From assembly GCF_000003195.3 (NCBI RefSeq), contig NC_012878.2, positions 23,766,071-23,830,070 on the forward strand: a stretch of 64,000 nucleotides of DNA, in the 5' to 3' direction. The DNA comes from Sorghum bicolor (lineage: Eukaryota; Streptophyta; Magnoliopsida; Poales; Poaceae). The notes beneath the pieces are model-generated. The model searched no databases, had not been told where the DNA came from, and worked only from the letters and a program-made list of their open reading frames with translations. Shown piece by piece: positions 1 through 11,697 of the stretch (positions within the stretch are counted from its first letter, which is position 1; each line of letters opens with the position of its first letter). Position numbers and translations under genes: made by a program.

Positions 1-625
1 ACATTGGAAAGTTTAGTCTCAATTCTATAGAGGTGAGAGGTCATCCATTCGATGGACGCTTCTACATCTCCATAATGTGGTGCCCCCAGGGAGCGGGGTC
101 TGCCTCTTTATTTATAGCCTAGAAAAGCCTCCCACCTCTTCTAGACAAGCGATGTGAGACTAATTCTTCAACCATTTGCTCTGTTGGGCTATTATACATC
201 AACTTGGGTACTCCAATTATCCCTCATGTGAGCCCACTCAAGGGAGCAGCTTGGGGCGCCTCTCTTGGGCCTCTATCATGCCATATAAGCCTCTTCTCAC
301 GTCATGGGCCTTGCTTGGGCGTGGGGCCCATTAGTGGTAATTCTTCTTTATTTGTAAAATTAATATCTTTCCACTCCAGACTCCAAATATAGCAAATGAT
401 ATGTCCGTTTCGATTGTCTCGACGAGTCCTTCGCAATGGTATAGTCCAAATCGTTATTTGACATATTTTTATTTGATGGAAAATTGCATATTCCTACAAA
501 CAAGTGAGAACACCAAAACTCGTGGAACTCGTTAGAATCAAACCCTACAACTATGCTTTATGGTTGATATCATGTTATATTGAGCAATAGTTGAGGGTTA
601 AAATAGGTATTAAGGACCGTCAACA
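1..625 (-). repeat. 3' LTR of element F, truncated by window edge
   Basis: This segment is collinear with 8680-9305 and ends in ...GGACCGTCAACA, the complement of the LTR start TGTTGACGGTCC. A TATA-like CTATAAATAAA on the minus strand lies at 107-117. The U5 part is outside the window. Confidence 0.85.
107..117 (-). promoter_or_regulatory. TATA box in F 3' LTR
   Basis: On the minus strand this reads CTATAAATAAA. The same motif is at the matching place in the other F-type LTRs (8786-8796 and 13220-13230). It is the likely core promoter of the LTR. Confidence 0.55.
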
Positions 626-643
626 AGTTCCCCCAAGCTTACC
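626..643 (-). other. 3' polypurine tract of element F
   Basis: Directly inside the 3' LTR, the minus strand reads GGTAAGCTTGGGGGAACT, a polypurine tract expected to prime plus-strand DNA synthesis. A near copy (AGCTTGGGGGAG) recurs inside the element at 5142-5155. Confidence 0.7.
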
Positions 644-876
644 CTTTGCTAGTCCCTTAGCAAAGCATAACTAGTAAACTTGGATCAGGAGTTGCTACAA
701 TGCTTTCACGCCTCACAAGTACACAAGTATTCAAACAAAGACTCCCCTCCAGATTAGAGTGAACTATTCTGACTCAAAACTCACCTATTTTACCTTTCAC
801 CATGGGGCTTATAGCTATCACTTAGGTCTTGGGCAGTTGAAAGACAGAACAGTTATGTTGAGCACTATGCTACCCC

Positions 877-891
877 CACTATACCACAGCC
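877..891 (+). repeat. Left TIR of the F-borne CACTA element
   Basis: CACTATACCACAGCC, the exact reverse complement of 3628-3642, with CCC immediately outside. Confidence 0.9.
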
Positions 892-2249
892 TATCTACAG
901 CATCCTACGGACGGTCGCTATAAGTTAGTATAGCGACCTACGGACGGTCGCTATAAACATATAGCGTCCAAGTTAGCCGGTCCCCATAAGTGGCGTTGCT
1001 ATAAGTTTTAGCATCCGACCATACTTATAGCAACCGACCGTTGGACAGGACGTTGAAAATATAGCGACCAACCGTTCGACACCTTTTAGAAACTTATAGC
1101 GACCATTAGTCAGGCCCTAGTATTATATAGCGTCCAACTATCAGACGCTATCCATACTAGAAAATAACAGCATAATTATTCATTAACAACATGATTAGTA
1201 CTAATCATACAATCAAACATACAATGAGCCATAAAATCACCAATTCCATTTTAGTCAATACACAATCATATCAATGAAGCTCATCATAGCTCACAGTTAT
1301 ATTATATCCATAAACATTGTCTTGTGTCATTTTCCAAAACTTGCACAAATAAGATACATGGAATACAGTTTGGCCATCAAGATATGCATAGCTCATAGAT
1401 GCTTGCAATAGTTGCACAACTCACATCTCATGGTTTTCTTGCACTCATTACAAAATGATTTATCACTTAAGTCTTAACAAAAGCATTTATCTCTAGTTAA
1501 GATGTCCAAAATAATGCAGGCCATGTGTTCACTTCCATCCAACTGCTACCTCGCCTTTACCTCCCACCTGCAATATATTGGCAAAGCAATGTGATGCTCT
1601 TACAGATTCTAGTTGGAGTTGGCAAGCTTCTGTGCTTCTTGTCTTCTGCTAACGTTTTTGTATATCCAATTGCCAATGCAGGAGTTTGCCTTCAGCCATG
1701 ATAACATGTCAAAAAATATCACATTAGGAGCCTACTCAGGGAAGGAAAAAACAATAGCAACAACACAATTAATCCCAAACATGCTCAGATTGATCCTAAT
1801 TGAACATAGCTAAATTCATTCACTATGCAGATTCTCAATAGAAAACAACAAAATAAAAAAATTATCAATGTTTGATCTGCAAAGCAACTTGGTTCTGCTG
1901 ACTTTAATACTTTATTTTGACAAGTGTTTCAGTTATCAAAAGATATCTAGATGGGCCATATGATTAAATAAATTTGGTTACTAGGTTTTCTGAACTGCTA
2001 GTGTCGATCAGGAAAAGGAAGGGCAACTTTTCTAAACGGCAGCACGTTAAACAGAGTACTGACTGTCATGAAAAAGTACATTCTAATTTTGAGTTGAGAA
2101 CTGTATTTGACTTGAGAACTGTATTCTAAACAGAGTACTTCTTGTCAAAAAAAAAAAAAACAGAGTACTCGAACAACATGCATTTGTGTCCGTAGGGGCT
2201 ACTAATTTTACTAGCACCTAGACAGCCCTTATCAAACTATTATTGAAAT

Positions 2250-2678
2250 GTGGATGTCCAGAGGATATTTTTAATTAGGAAACATGATCACAAAAATAAT
2301 CAGCATCATTTTTCTCTAATAATGTTACAACAACAAATAGTTGAACTTCCAACTACAGCAAGCAATTATTTACCAACTAAAAGTATTTTTAGAACCAAAA
2401 GCACAGAAGAACCTACCTTTAGAAAGTGTTTAGATTTAAAAGATTGTCTGGACAGCACAAATAAGAATATTCAGTCTTGTCCTATGGTGCCTGATCTTGC
2501 CATGCCATTTTCTTCTTCTAAAACAAACAAAACTGTGCAGAAATCACATACTAAAATTAACCATGCAAGAGTACTTGCTGAATGCAAAATGCAGCTGAAC
2601 ACAAGAGGACTTGCATCTAAACTTGCAGTTACTGGAAAGATTTATTCAGACCAAATTCAGTGTACAAGCATTCCATAG
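2250..2678 (+). CDS. Hypothetical open frame inside CACTA element
   Basis: A 142-codon open frame from ATG to TAG in AT-rich DNA. The predicted protein is Lys/Ser/Thr-rich, with no domain, signal peptide or membrane segment that I recognise. It could be an exon of a transposon protein, a captured host exon or chance. It does not resemble TNP2, and I could not find convincing splice sites linking it to the GC-rich block downstream. Confidence 0.2.
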   Translation: MDVQRIFLIRKHDHKNNQHHFSLIMLQQQIVELPTTASNYLPTKSIFRTKSTEEPTFRKCLDLKDCLDSTNKNIQSCPMVPDLAMPFSSSKTNKTVQKSHTKINHARVLAECKMQLNTRGLASKLAVTGKIYSDQIQCTSIP

Positions 2679-2949
2679 AAGGGTAAATAAATTACTTAAA
2701 TCAATTCAATCTAGACTACAACATCATTAAGCAGAAGAACTTTTCCCTCACGTATATCGTAGTATACTTAGCTGTTGAATGGGGAACATTGAAGATGGAT
2801 CTCGTGGGGGTCGTGGACTTGTGGTGCCTCCATGTCATGGATCCGGCGGATTATGTCTTCTTCCTCCATGTGCGCAGGTAGTCAAGTACCTCGGACGTGG
2901 CCGCAAGCCCACAACAGCATGAACCTGCTTTCCTAAAAAACACCATGGA

Positions 2950-3330
2950 TCTGCTTTCTAAAAAATGGACCTGCGTGGGGAGGAACAGGGCTCACCTCGC
3001 CGGATTTGGAGAAGCGAAGGTGATGTCGACCATGCTTGCATTGGGCCACCCTTCGTTTGAATCTCGCCGGCCGGGGCAGCATGCCGGGGAGCCGCCGGCC
3101 TGGGCACGCGACAGGGGGCAGCGTGGGGGAGGCCGCGAAGGGGAGCGGCGAGTGGGTCGGGAGCTGCCGGTCTGAGCGCGCGATGGGGGGAGGGCGGCAG
3201 GCCGCCATGGACAACTGGTGGGCAGGGTCACGCGACGGGAGCACGGCGGCTGGAGAGAGTGGCGGCGCTGTTGGGGAATTAGAGAGGCTAGGTTTTGAGA
3301 TAGAGAGAGGGGCCAATTCATCTGACTGAC
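2950..3330. other. GC- and CpG-rich block, possible captured gene fragment
   Basis: This stretch is strongly GC- and CpG-rich (for example GCCGGCCGGGGC), in sharp contrast to the AT-rich surroundings. GC-rich first exons and 5' UTRs are typical of grass genes, and CACTA elements are known to capture host exons. Open frames exist on both strands, but none encodes a domain I recognise. Capture is inference. Confidence 0.4.
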
Positions 3331-3627
3331 AGTGGGGCTCTCCAAATTTTTTAGGCACCATGACATTTTGGTCTCCATTTTGTAGGCGCGAATGAAGCTG
3401 AGTAGTACGGGCGTGCTTGTCTAATTCCATATGCCGACCGACCGACGGACCCAATTTATCATCTATACCGACCGACCGGCGGATGCTAAATCAAAATAAA
3501 ATTACCGTCCGATTGTTGGACACGGCAAACAATATATAGCGTCCGACCCTATGTCACTAAGTTATAGCGACCGACCGACCAACGCTATTTCGATACTTTT
3601 AGCGACCCTCGGTTGGACTCCAGTTTG

Positions 3628-3642
3628 GGCTGTGGTATAGTG
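3628..3642 (-). repeat. Right TIR of the F-borne CACTA element
   Basis: GGCTGTGGTATAGTG followed by CCC. It pairs perfectly with the left TIR at 877-891. Confidence 0.9.
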
Positions 3643-3645
3643 CCC

Positions 3646-5133
3646 CTCTTTGATCAACTATTATTCCAAAGTTTTGCAAGATTTTCAAATAAAACTTAGA
3701 GTTTCCTTGTATGACACTTTCCAGTCTTCATATGTGGTATTTTTGGATCCTCTCTAAGGCAAGTGAGCATGCCTTCTCTCTGCTCTCAGAATATGTGGTA
3801 TTTGTATCACTAAGACATAGTTGCCTTCTCTCTCTCACCCTACTTCTAATTGGCTTATGTGGAGTTCATAGGTGGGAAAGACAAATCAAACCTAGTTGCA
3901 TGTATTGCATAGTTAAACCATGGATCTAGAGAAACTAATTATACAATCAAGTCATAAGTGCATATGAGTGTAGTTAATGAAGTGAATAATAAGAATGAAA
4001 GTGGTAATGAGCGGTGATAACTGATGGTGAATATCTTATTCCACAATTGCTCCTTGGGGATAACATACTTCCCTAATCTGAGAAAAAGGATTTGGTTGTC
4101 TTTCTTTTCTTTTGCATTGGGACTTTTGTCCTCTTTCTTTATTTTTCTCTTTTCTTCTATCTTTTTCTCTCTCTTTTTGGAGATCATCCATCCCTTTTAA
4201 TTCAATGTTAACAGTAGGGAGTATCAACTGGTGTAACTGGAGCTTTATTGGATAAGTAGAATAAGACATTGAATATTTTTGGGTGTCCTCTCCCAGTGTA
4301 GGAGTAGAACATTTTCTAAGTGGATATAGACTGTGTGTGAGTGAATGAAGGAATGCGTACTCCTAGGGTAGGAACAACATATGTGCATGTCTCTAGGATA
4401 GAAACAACACAGAGTGTAGTGCGTATATGTGGGTGGTACTTCCAGGAACAGAAGTAGCACATAGTGATTGTGGTGGATGAAAGTGGTTGCATACTTCTGA
4501 AGACAAAAAGTAGCTAAGATCAATAGATATAGAGCACATAATATTGACTTTAACTGCATGACTAGTTCCATAGGGTCTACACAGCTTAACTACTCTCAAT
4601 GTTTATAGGTTGAAATATAAGTGGAGGTTTTCCTAATCTAGTAAGCATGAGTAATTGGCTGTGGTAGGAATTTTAAAACTCACGTCATAAAGGAACTCAT
4701 CATGTAGCAATTTAAGATTTTCAAAATAAAATTCTCTAGAATTCCAGCATCTCTAGGAGCAAGATTGATAGCAGCTCAAAACCTTCAGATATCATATCCG
4801 TCAACTACCTAGACTTAGATCAAGCATTTGCTACCATAAGTTTTAGGCTCAGAGCAAATCTTAAGTCTAAATAGTTGTGCCTAAAACTTAAGAGAGTACA
4901 ACGTTGAAAATTAGGTACTTGCAAGGAATTACGGCAAAGCAACTATTCATCATCTCCATATAAGAGTTAATTCTAGAGGTTCATCTTAACAGATTCATCA
5001 AGAGCTTTCCTAGCAAGATTAATTATGAAAGATAAAACATTTATTGGGTTTCTTAGATTATTCATCTTTTATCTTGTCATAACGCACTAGGAATAAATAT
5101 ATTAATGAGTAAGGGATACTTAGCTCGGTGTAC
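3646..5133 (-). other. F 3' non-coding module
   Basis: I see no gene. With 626-876 it forms the region between the internal and the 3' polypurine tracts. It holds blocks shared with G, H, B and C: a sequence around 4738-4840 with the core ACCTAGACTTAGATCAAGC, and a run near 820-876 with the core GTCTTGGGCAGTTGAAAGA. A GGAC-TTTT-GTCC palindrome lies at 4120-4131 in a pyrimidine-rich stretch. Confidence 0.6.
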
Positions 5134-5160
5134 GGGGGTTGCTCTCCCCCAAGCTGGATG
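5134..5160 (-). promoter_or_regulatory. Internal polypurine tract with hairpin, element F
   Basis: The minus strand reads CATCCAGCTTGGGGGAGAGC followed within a few bases by CCCCC. G5 (complement of 5146-5150) and C5 (complement of 5134-5138) can pair. The G-rich half copies F's own 3' polypurine tract. Confidence 0.55.
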
Positions 5161-7017
5161 TTGACATAGTCTGTTGAGATTGCTGACGGGCAGTGAAGAC
5201 ATACTGATCCTCCTGGAGTATCGTAGGTACTTGCTATCAGAAACAACACTTGCCTCGTGTGAACAGTACTCTGACAGGGCATAGGACGTCCTTCTGTCTA
5301 TTAGTTCTTTTTGGTCCTTTGAAGCCTATGAAGCTCAAATAGACAACAAAGCTTGTGGAACTAATTAAGCGTTAGTAATAAACCTCTAAACTTTGAGAGT
5401 CTAGAACTTTCTTATACCCATTTATCTTTTTGCAGGATCAATATTATTTTTTTTATATACTTTTCATATTTATAGTATGCAGATAGGAAAATAAATATGC
5501 TAAAACTTATTTTTGTGCCACCACAGTAGATAAGAATGTAAACTGTTGCATCACATATTAAATACACGGGGCTTAGTAGTTTTCTAAATGCAATGCAATA
5601 CATTTTTATTTTCTTTTCTAATGCATAAACAATAAAGGTGCAACTACTAATGCTGTTAAGAAAAATAAATATGCTTAAAGGAAAATGTAGATAAATACAA
5701 AGTTATCTCTTGGCATGGCGTTCGGTGATTTTAAGTCCTCCAAACATTACCTCTTACCATGTTAATTCTTAGGTGCTTTATCTGGTCCCAAAGGTGGAGA
5801 CCATGATAGTTGCACCTCTTGAGATGGTGTCACCTATGTTTATTGCTTCTCCAACGGTTTAGAGTCAAGCACAAGTTCTGGGAGCTAGAAACATCTTCGC
5901 TCTGTGTGCATGTTCATAGATCTAGGATCTTCACTTTAGGATTCTCAGGGAGTTCACTAAAGTGTGTCTTGCTCATAGAGACAAGGCAGAGATCAAGTGC
6001 ATGAGCTCTGTTGGTGTGAAAACTCCGACAGAACCAAAAGGTTTATTCATTAAACTCTAGCCTTTGGCACATTGAATGAGATAAAGTTGATGTTTATGTG
6101 TTTTGCTCAAACTAAACATGGGTGATAGGAACAAATGATTAGCAAGCTTGTATCATAAAACACTTGGCCGATCAGATTATTCAATATTATAGAAGAATGG
6201 TCTATCTATGCATTTAACTTCATAATTATGACTATCATCTTCCAAAGATAGGATGTGCAATATTTTAGATCATTGAATTAAAAACAAGAGATGTTACCTT
6301 TTGTATTGAAGCATGTTGAAGCCGTAACATCTTGTGGAAACTTTCCATGCTTGGCTATTTTGTCTCCTTTGTTGTACTCCTTTCTTGCCATTATTTGTTC
6401 TCTGTCTTATTTGTGCTTGGACCTTTAGCTCTTCTTATTATTTTATCCCTACAAATCAGTGGACAACACATACCCAAAGGAGTATACAAGTAATGACAAG
6501 GGCATTGTCGTAACACAAGGCTAAGGGTCAATTCCTATGCTATAAAAGAAAATGTTTTAACATACTTAGCATAGCACATTTATTATTCACAATTACTCAT
6601 TTCTAAATGATTGATTTTATTTTTCCATCTTATGATTTGATTCTAAATATAGGCATTGTGAATCAATTCAAACTCATAGAAATAATGTAATAGTAAATTT
6701 AGAGTTTGCAAACCAACGTGTGCAGCGATGAGGAAGACCTTAGTTGGATCATCTAGAGTTGACCTTATCTTCCTCATGTCTCAGCTTCTCAACCTCAGAG
6801 GTGAGAGTGCAGAACGTTGCATGCTTTTCTCTTGACAATCTTTTCTTGATTCCTGATAATTAGTGGTTGGCAAGAGAATGCAACTTCATGGAGTGAGTGC
6901 TTTTGATAATGAATCATGTTTTGTGGCACCCTTCTTTCTTCTTAGCTACGCGTGAGTTGTGTCTCCCTTCATCTCTGGTATGAGTTCATCTTAGGACTGT
7001 CCCAATTTATATTCCAA
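5161..7017 (-). other. F interior, degenerate and non-coding
   Basis: I see no retrotransposon domain. Segment 5700-6650 is homologous to the inner part of the foldback right arm (11285-12709). It includes the conserved block at 6008-6031 with inverted halves CTGTTGG and CCGACAG, followed on the minus strand by sequence also present in element C at 41117-41170. F is probably a decayed derivative whose original coding part is gone. Confidence 0.5.
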
Positions 7018-7818
7018 TATCTACTATAGCATACTATCAGCTCAAAAATCAACATAGACACCATGTCTAATTTGATTCAAGAAGGCATTTTAACCACGTG
7101 TAATTAAAAGCCTTTGAGAGTAAGATCACCACTCCTAAACTAGGCACCATGCTTTATTTAAGAGATGTCTGAAGCTACTCCAAACCTAAACATATACTGT
7201 AGCAAACAAGGGTAGCATGAGAGCATTACAGAGATTTACTCAATAGTGATGGTAGAGTATGATCGCAGTGAGAAATATTATTTTATTTTTAGACGTAGAT
7301 GAATTGTATGCATGCAAGGAGCTAAACATGATGTGGATGCGAAAACTAAATGAAGTGGATGCATGGATGATTCAAAGTAAACATGCAGTGGTATGCAAGA
7401 AAATAAAAATATAACTACTCATAAGGTTTAAAGCCCATGAGTAAGACTATCTCACCTTGATCACACTTACCATGATGCAGAACTGGGATGAGTGGCGTAG
7501 CGTAAATATCTGTCACATGTGATGGGGGTTGTATTCTTGTGACGATGACCTTTTCTCCAATCTACACATGGTTAGAATAAATAATATATATGTGTATACA
7601 CAAACTTGTGAGATGGCAGGGTTCCAGAATGATGGATCATGAATGTTCAAGCACCCTGGGTTCTTCAATCTTGTGGAATCTTGTCGCAAGGTCGAAGCGG
7701 CATCTGCTGTCCTGTCTATTCCACACTCAACAGAACAAAGCGGTAATCCTACTAAAGCTAGAGACATATTAGATTAGCATATATCAAGATCATTATCAAA
7801 ATCTTTACGCCAATTATT

Positions 7819-7836
7819 TCCCCGGCAACGGCACCA
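7819..7836 (-). other. Primer-binding site of F (tRNA-Asp)
   Basis: The minus strand reads TGGTGCCGTTGCCGGGGA, complementary to the 3' end of plant tRNA-Asp(GUC), TCCCCGGCAACGGCGCCA, except for one base. It lies 8 nt from the LTR end. Confidence 0.85.
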
Positions 7837-7844
7837 AAAATGTT

Positions 7845-9305
7845 TGTTGGTATTTTTTATGCATAATTAAAATATGAAGGATTCCGCAAGCGCACAGAAG
7901 ACCATTGTAGCATTTTCCCGGGAGTATTCCAGGTATCGTTATTTATATTTTACCACTAGGAAACAATGGATAAAGGCATTGATAGTTCACTATCATGTAT
8001 CTACTAACTAATACAGCAACTAGACTAAAGTAGGGGTAACCAATAGATGATATGAATTATGCATATATGACACACACCGGAGAATTCTATGATAAAATAG
8101 TAGATAGCTAAATTGAGAGGACAATAGAAGAGTTTAAGGTTCCTAAATACTTCTCTATTACTAGGGTTCCATAATAACTAATTCATGGTAGGTTAAGCAA
8201 TCACAAAATAATACTTTGGGACATCAGAACACTAGTCATAGAAAGATGAGAAGAGGACTAGGAAGCTCCGACTACGGTCCTACAGTACCAATCCAAACAT
8301 GGTGGAATACGTTTCCTGTCAGGGCTGTCACCACCTGAGCCTACCACAGCTATCCATAGAACTGGGTGCAATCTCAGGTGACCTACAGTCTAGACACCAT
8401 GTCTCTACTACCAATTACTACTCTAGTCACAATTAATAACTAGAGCAACCGATGCGGGCGGAGATCCTATGCCAAAGTATAACAACTATACTAACCAATC
8501 AAATGTAATGCATAAAAGTAAAAAGAAAAGATAAAATATATTAAAGCATAAGTATTACAAGAAAAGATGCAAAGATATACCAAAAGTCTGATGACTCCTC
8601 CAGAAGACTCCTCCCGAAGACTCCTCCAGAACCTAGGCATCGCACTGCTCTACCTAACTCTCGACTAGAACTAATCTACTATATTGGAAAGTTTAGTCTT
8701 AATTCTCTAGAGGTGAGAGGTCATCCATTCGAGGGACACCTCTACATCTCCATAATGTGGTGCCCCCAAGGAGGGGGTCTGCCTCTTTATTTATAGCCTA
8801 AAAAAGCCTCCCACCTCTTCTAGACAGGCGATGTGGGACAAATTCGTCCACCGTTTGCTCTGTTGGGTTATTATACATCAACTTGGGCCTTCCAGTTATC
8901 CCTCATATGAGCCCACTCAAGGGAGCAGCTTGGGGCGCCTCTCTTGGATCTCTATCATGCCATATGAGCCTCTTCTCATGTCATGGTCCTTGCTTGGGCG
9001 TGGGGCTCATTAGTGGTAATTCTTCTTTATTTGTAAAATTAATATCTTTCCACTCCAGACTCTAAATATAGCAAATGATATGTCCGTTTTGATCGTCTCG
9101 TCGAGCCCGTCGCAATGGTGTAGTCTAAATCATCCTTTGACGTACTTTTATTTGATGGAAAATTGCATATTCCTACAAACAAGTGAGAACACCAAAACTT
9201 ATGGAACTTGTTAGAATCAAACCCTACAACTATGCTTTATGGTTGATATCATGTTATATTGACCAATAGTTGAGGGTATAAAATAGGAATTAAGGACGGT
9301 CAACA
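7845..9305 (-). repeat. 5' LTR of element F (left arm)
   Basis: 1,461-bp LTR, TGTTGACCGTCC...ATACCAACA on the minus strand. The TATA-like CTATAAATAAA is at 8786-8796 and the U5 motif GTGCGCTTGCGG at 7884-7895. The promoter points left, away from the foldback centre. Confidence 0.88.
8786..8796 (-). promoter_or_regulatory. TATA box, left-arm LTR
   Basis: CTATAAATAAA on the minus strand, about 500 bp inside the LTR from its 5' end. It is identical to the mirrored copy at 13220-13230. Confidence 0.55.
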
Positions 9306-10318
9306 CTCACCAATAGATGAACCCGAACCCTCCTCTTCCAAGTAAGTTTGTCATCACTTACTTAGAAAGATGAAGATATGGGGTACGTTTGTCCAAGCCT
9401 CATGCAACATGTAACTACAATTAACATCTCATACCATGTTGCTAATTTGTCTTGGTCATTTCTACCTTATGCTATGCTCAAACATAACTTGCTAAAATAT
9501 ATAATAAAATGCTCCTGTCGTTCACCATACATATTCTTGGTTCTATGTGAATAAATACCTTTAGTCTTGCAAACTTCCTTATTTTATTATAAGTATGGTT
9601 TAAAATATTACTTAAAGATTATGAAAATCAAGCATACTTATATAAGAATTTATTTGTACATATAGACTAACCCCTCCTACTTAAAAAATTTTTAAATCAT
9701 ATTAGGAGACTATTCGTAGAATCAATTCAAGGTTAAGAGTATGCTTCAAAATAATATCCTTGCTTTAATCTTGATATATAAAAAAATATATTAATTAAAT
9801 TAGTGAATCATTGAAAATATGAGCTACAAACTTATCTTTAACGCTTAGGCAAACACTATTCGTACTTTGATAAATAGTATATTCCTTCTGGTATGTGTTG
9901 TCCACTAACCCCTTGTAGAAAAGACATAATGAGAGAAGCAGAAGGTTTGAAGAGTGAGAAAGGAGTGCAACATATGAGACAAGATGAATAACCCATGGTA
10001 CAAGAAAAAAAAGAGAGACCATTGAAATTCATTTACCCTTCATCACTCTAATGAAGGTAGCACCTTAAGATAAGTGGTATTAATTTCTTCTTGATCTTGG
10101 TATGCAATAAATGAAAATATAACCATGTTAGATTTACAACTTAAATTGATCAACCTGATTAAACTCAACATGATTTGTTCTCTAAGTTTGTTCATAGCAC
10201 TATTCTTGTAATCCCAGCCTTAACCAAGCTAGAAATACTTTGTCTATTATTCTTGATATATTATAAAGACGAATAGCCTTTCTAATGGTTAAGTAACTTT
10301 AGTCTTTATCTCACAAGT

Positions 10319-10645
10319 TTAAATATCATATTTATACTTCTGGTCCTTGCACACATGATAGGAATGAACAATATGAATAATATCAATCTTATTGTGCCCA
10401 AGGTTAGAGGATAAATAAATTTCTAATTTTGTTGGTATTTTCCCACCAACAGAGCCCATGCACTTGATCTCTACCTTGGCTTTATGAAGGTTTTCAACTA
10501 GTAATAATGATGCACATAAGATTGGCTTTGAGACGCCTCCAATAGAAAGAAATAAGGTGGCACCACTATTGGGAGCCACTAGTAGAGGCACCACCTCAAT
10601 CTTTACCGTCAAGAGCAACTCAAAGTACTCAATGAACCACTGCAA
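10319..10645 (-). other. 108-codon open frame preserved in left arm
   Basis: The open frame is mirrored at 11371-11697 with four amino-acid differences that I can see. In the arm it lies antisense to the F-family interior from which it derives, and its product matches no family I know. It is probably not a functional gene. Preservation reflects the recent duplication. Confidence 0.25.
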
Positions 10646-10660
10646 GGAGAAGTCCAGTTT

Positions 10661-11355
10661 AGGGTTTAGGGGGAGAGCTCATGGTTGATCGTCATCCCAA
10701 GCTAGATGTTTGCTTATGGTTGATCGTTGAAGCTGAGTGGTCCTCATTGAGGAGCTCATGCTTATAAGAGCAAGTGTTTCCTAGAATACTTAAATCTCAT
10801 CACCTAAGAAGTTACTTCATTCATACAGGGGTCAGCTGTATGTTAGAAAGGTGTACTTCAAGTGATGAAGATGAAGATTCCTTGGTAAGCTGGCTCTTGG
10901 AGTCATCTTGCAGAAAGCTCTCATAAAACACCAAAACTCATGGAACGGTATTAGGATAAAATGTTAATGATTATCATTTTTGGAGGATTGGGTGTTGTGG
11001 TGGTTTTAAAGTACTTTTAAGACAGCAGTATTGCAGCAGAATGCTCAGTTAATTTTTTTTGGATTTTATGGCTTTATATGCATAAAGTGCAAATGCATGA
11101 TATATATTTTTATTCTATAGGCCACCACAATGAGAACTCCTACAGTTTTTACACTACAAGGGTTTCACATGGAGCTTAATATTTTTTAAGATGCATGAAT
11201 GTAGCCTGATGCAAGACTATTTATTTTTGTTATTTTTATGCATTGCCAATATAGAAAAGTAAACATACTAAAGAAAAATTAACTCATGTAAGGAAGTAAA
11301 TATAGATAACTACCGATGTTACCTCACGACAAGGGTTCGATATTTTTAGTCCTTC
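10661..11355. other. Foldback spacer (loop)
   Basis: 695 bp between the arms. It is F-family interior sequence: a degenerate internal tract (CATCCCAAGCTAGATG near 10695) at the left, and a segment at 11285-11355 resembling 5690-5760 of F. No gene is visible. Confidence 0.8.
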
Positions 11356-11370
11356 AAACTGGACTTCTCC

Positions 11371-11697
11371 TTGCAGTGGTTCATTGAGTACTTTGAGTTG
11401 CTCTTGACGGTAAAGATTGAGGTGGTGCGTCTACTAGTGGCTCCCAATAGCGGTGCCACCTTATTTCTTTCTATTGGAGGTGTCTCAAAGCCAATCTTAT
11501 GTGCATCATTATTACTAGTTGAAAACCTTCATAAAGACAAGGTAGAGATCAAGTGCATGGGCTCTGTTGGTGGGAAAACACCAACAAAATTAGAAATTTA
11601 TTTATCCTCTAACCTTGGGCACAATAAGATTGATATTATTCATATTGTTCATTACTATCATGTGTGCAAGGACCAGAAGTATAAATATGATATTTAA
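11371..11697 (+). other. 108-codon open frame preserved in right arm
   Basis: Mirror copy of 10319-10645. Hydrophobic stretches (LLLTVKIEVVRLLV) precede a Lys/Gly-rich part. No known domain. A chance open frame is the simplest reading. Confidence 0.25.

Larger units (their letters stand above)
877..3642. mobile_element. Non-autonomous CACTA transposon inserted in F
   Basis: The ends are perfect 15-bp terminal inverted repeats CACTATACCACAGCC (877-891) and GGCTGTGGTATAGTG (3628-3642). They are flanked by the 3-bp duplication CCC (874-876 and 3643-3645), which is the target-site size of CACTA elements. Both ends carry subterminal arrays of TATAGCGACC and its complement GGTCGCTATA, at about 905-1155 and 3435-3605. 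No TNP2-type transposase is present. The interior holds an AT-rich part with one 142-codon open frame and a GC-rich block that may be captured host sequence. F's sequence continues on both sides, so this insertion postdates F. Confidence 0.9.
1..9305 (-). mobile_element. Non-autonomous Athila-like LTR retrotransposon F
   Basis: A minus-strand LTR element. The 3' LTR is 1-625, cut by the window edge. The interior is 626-7844 and the 5' LTR is 7845-9305. Next to the 5' LTR is an 18-nt PBS matching plant tRNA-Asp with one mismatch, and next to the 3' LTR is a polypurine tract. Without the inserted CACTA element the interior is about 4.5 kb and shows no recognisable gag, protease, reverse transcriptase or integrase, so I infer mobilisation in trans. 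The two LTRs differ by roughly 5% by eye, which makes it older than element A. Its 5' part is also the left arm of the 8-kb foldback. Confidence 0.8.
7018..10660 (+). repeat. Left arm of 8-kb foldback (inverted repeat)
   Basis: This 3,643-bp arm is the reverse complement of 11356-14998. Matching positions sum to 22016 at every landmark I checked, from the outer end (7018/14998) to the inner end (10660/11356), so the arms show no net insertion or deletion. Identity by eye is about 98-99%. The arm contains F's leader (7018-7818), PBS, 5' LTR (7845-9305) and 1.35 kb of F-family interior (9306-10660) in inverted order. Confidence 0.92.

Noticed and set aside
204..392. Repeated 60-62-codon frames at 204, 8883 and 12945
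   Set aside because: They are in LTR sequence, and copies persist only because LTRs are repeats. No coding evidence.
2933..3454. Long open frames on both strands in the GC-rich block
   Set aside because: GC-rich DNA has few stop codons, several frames overlap here, and none has a recognisable domain. Reported only as a possible captured block.
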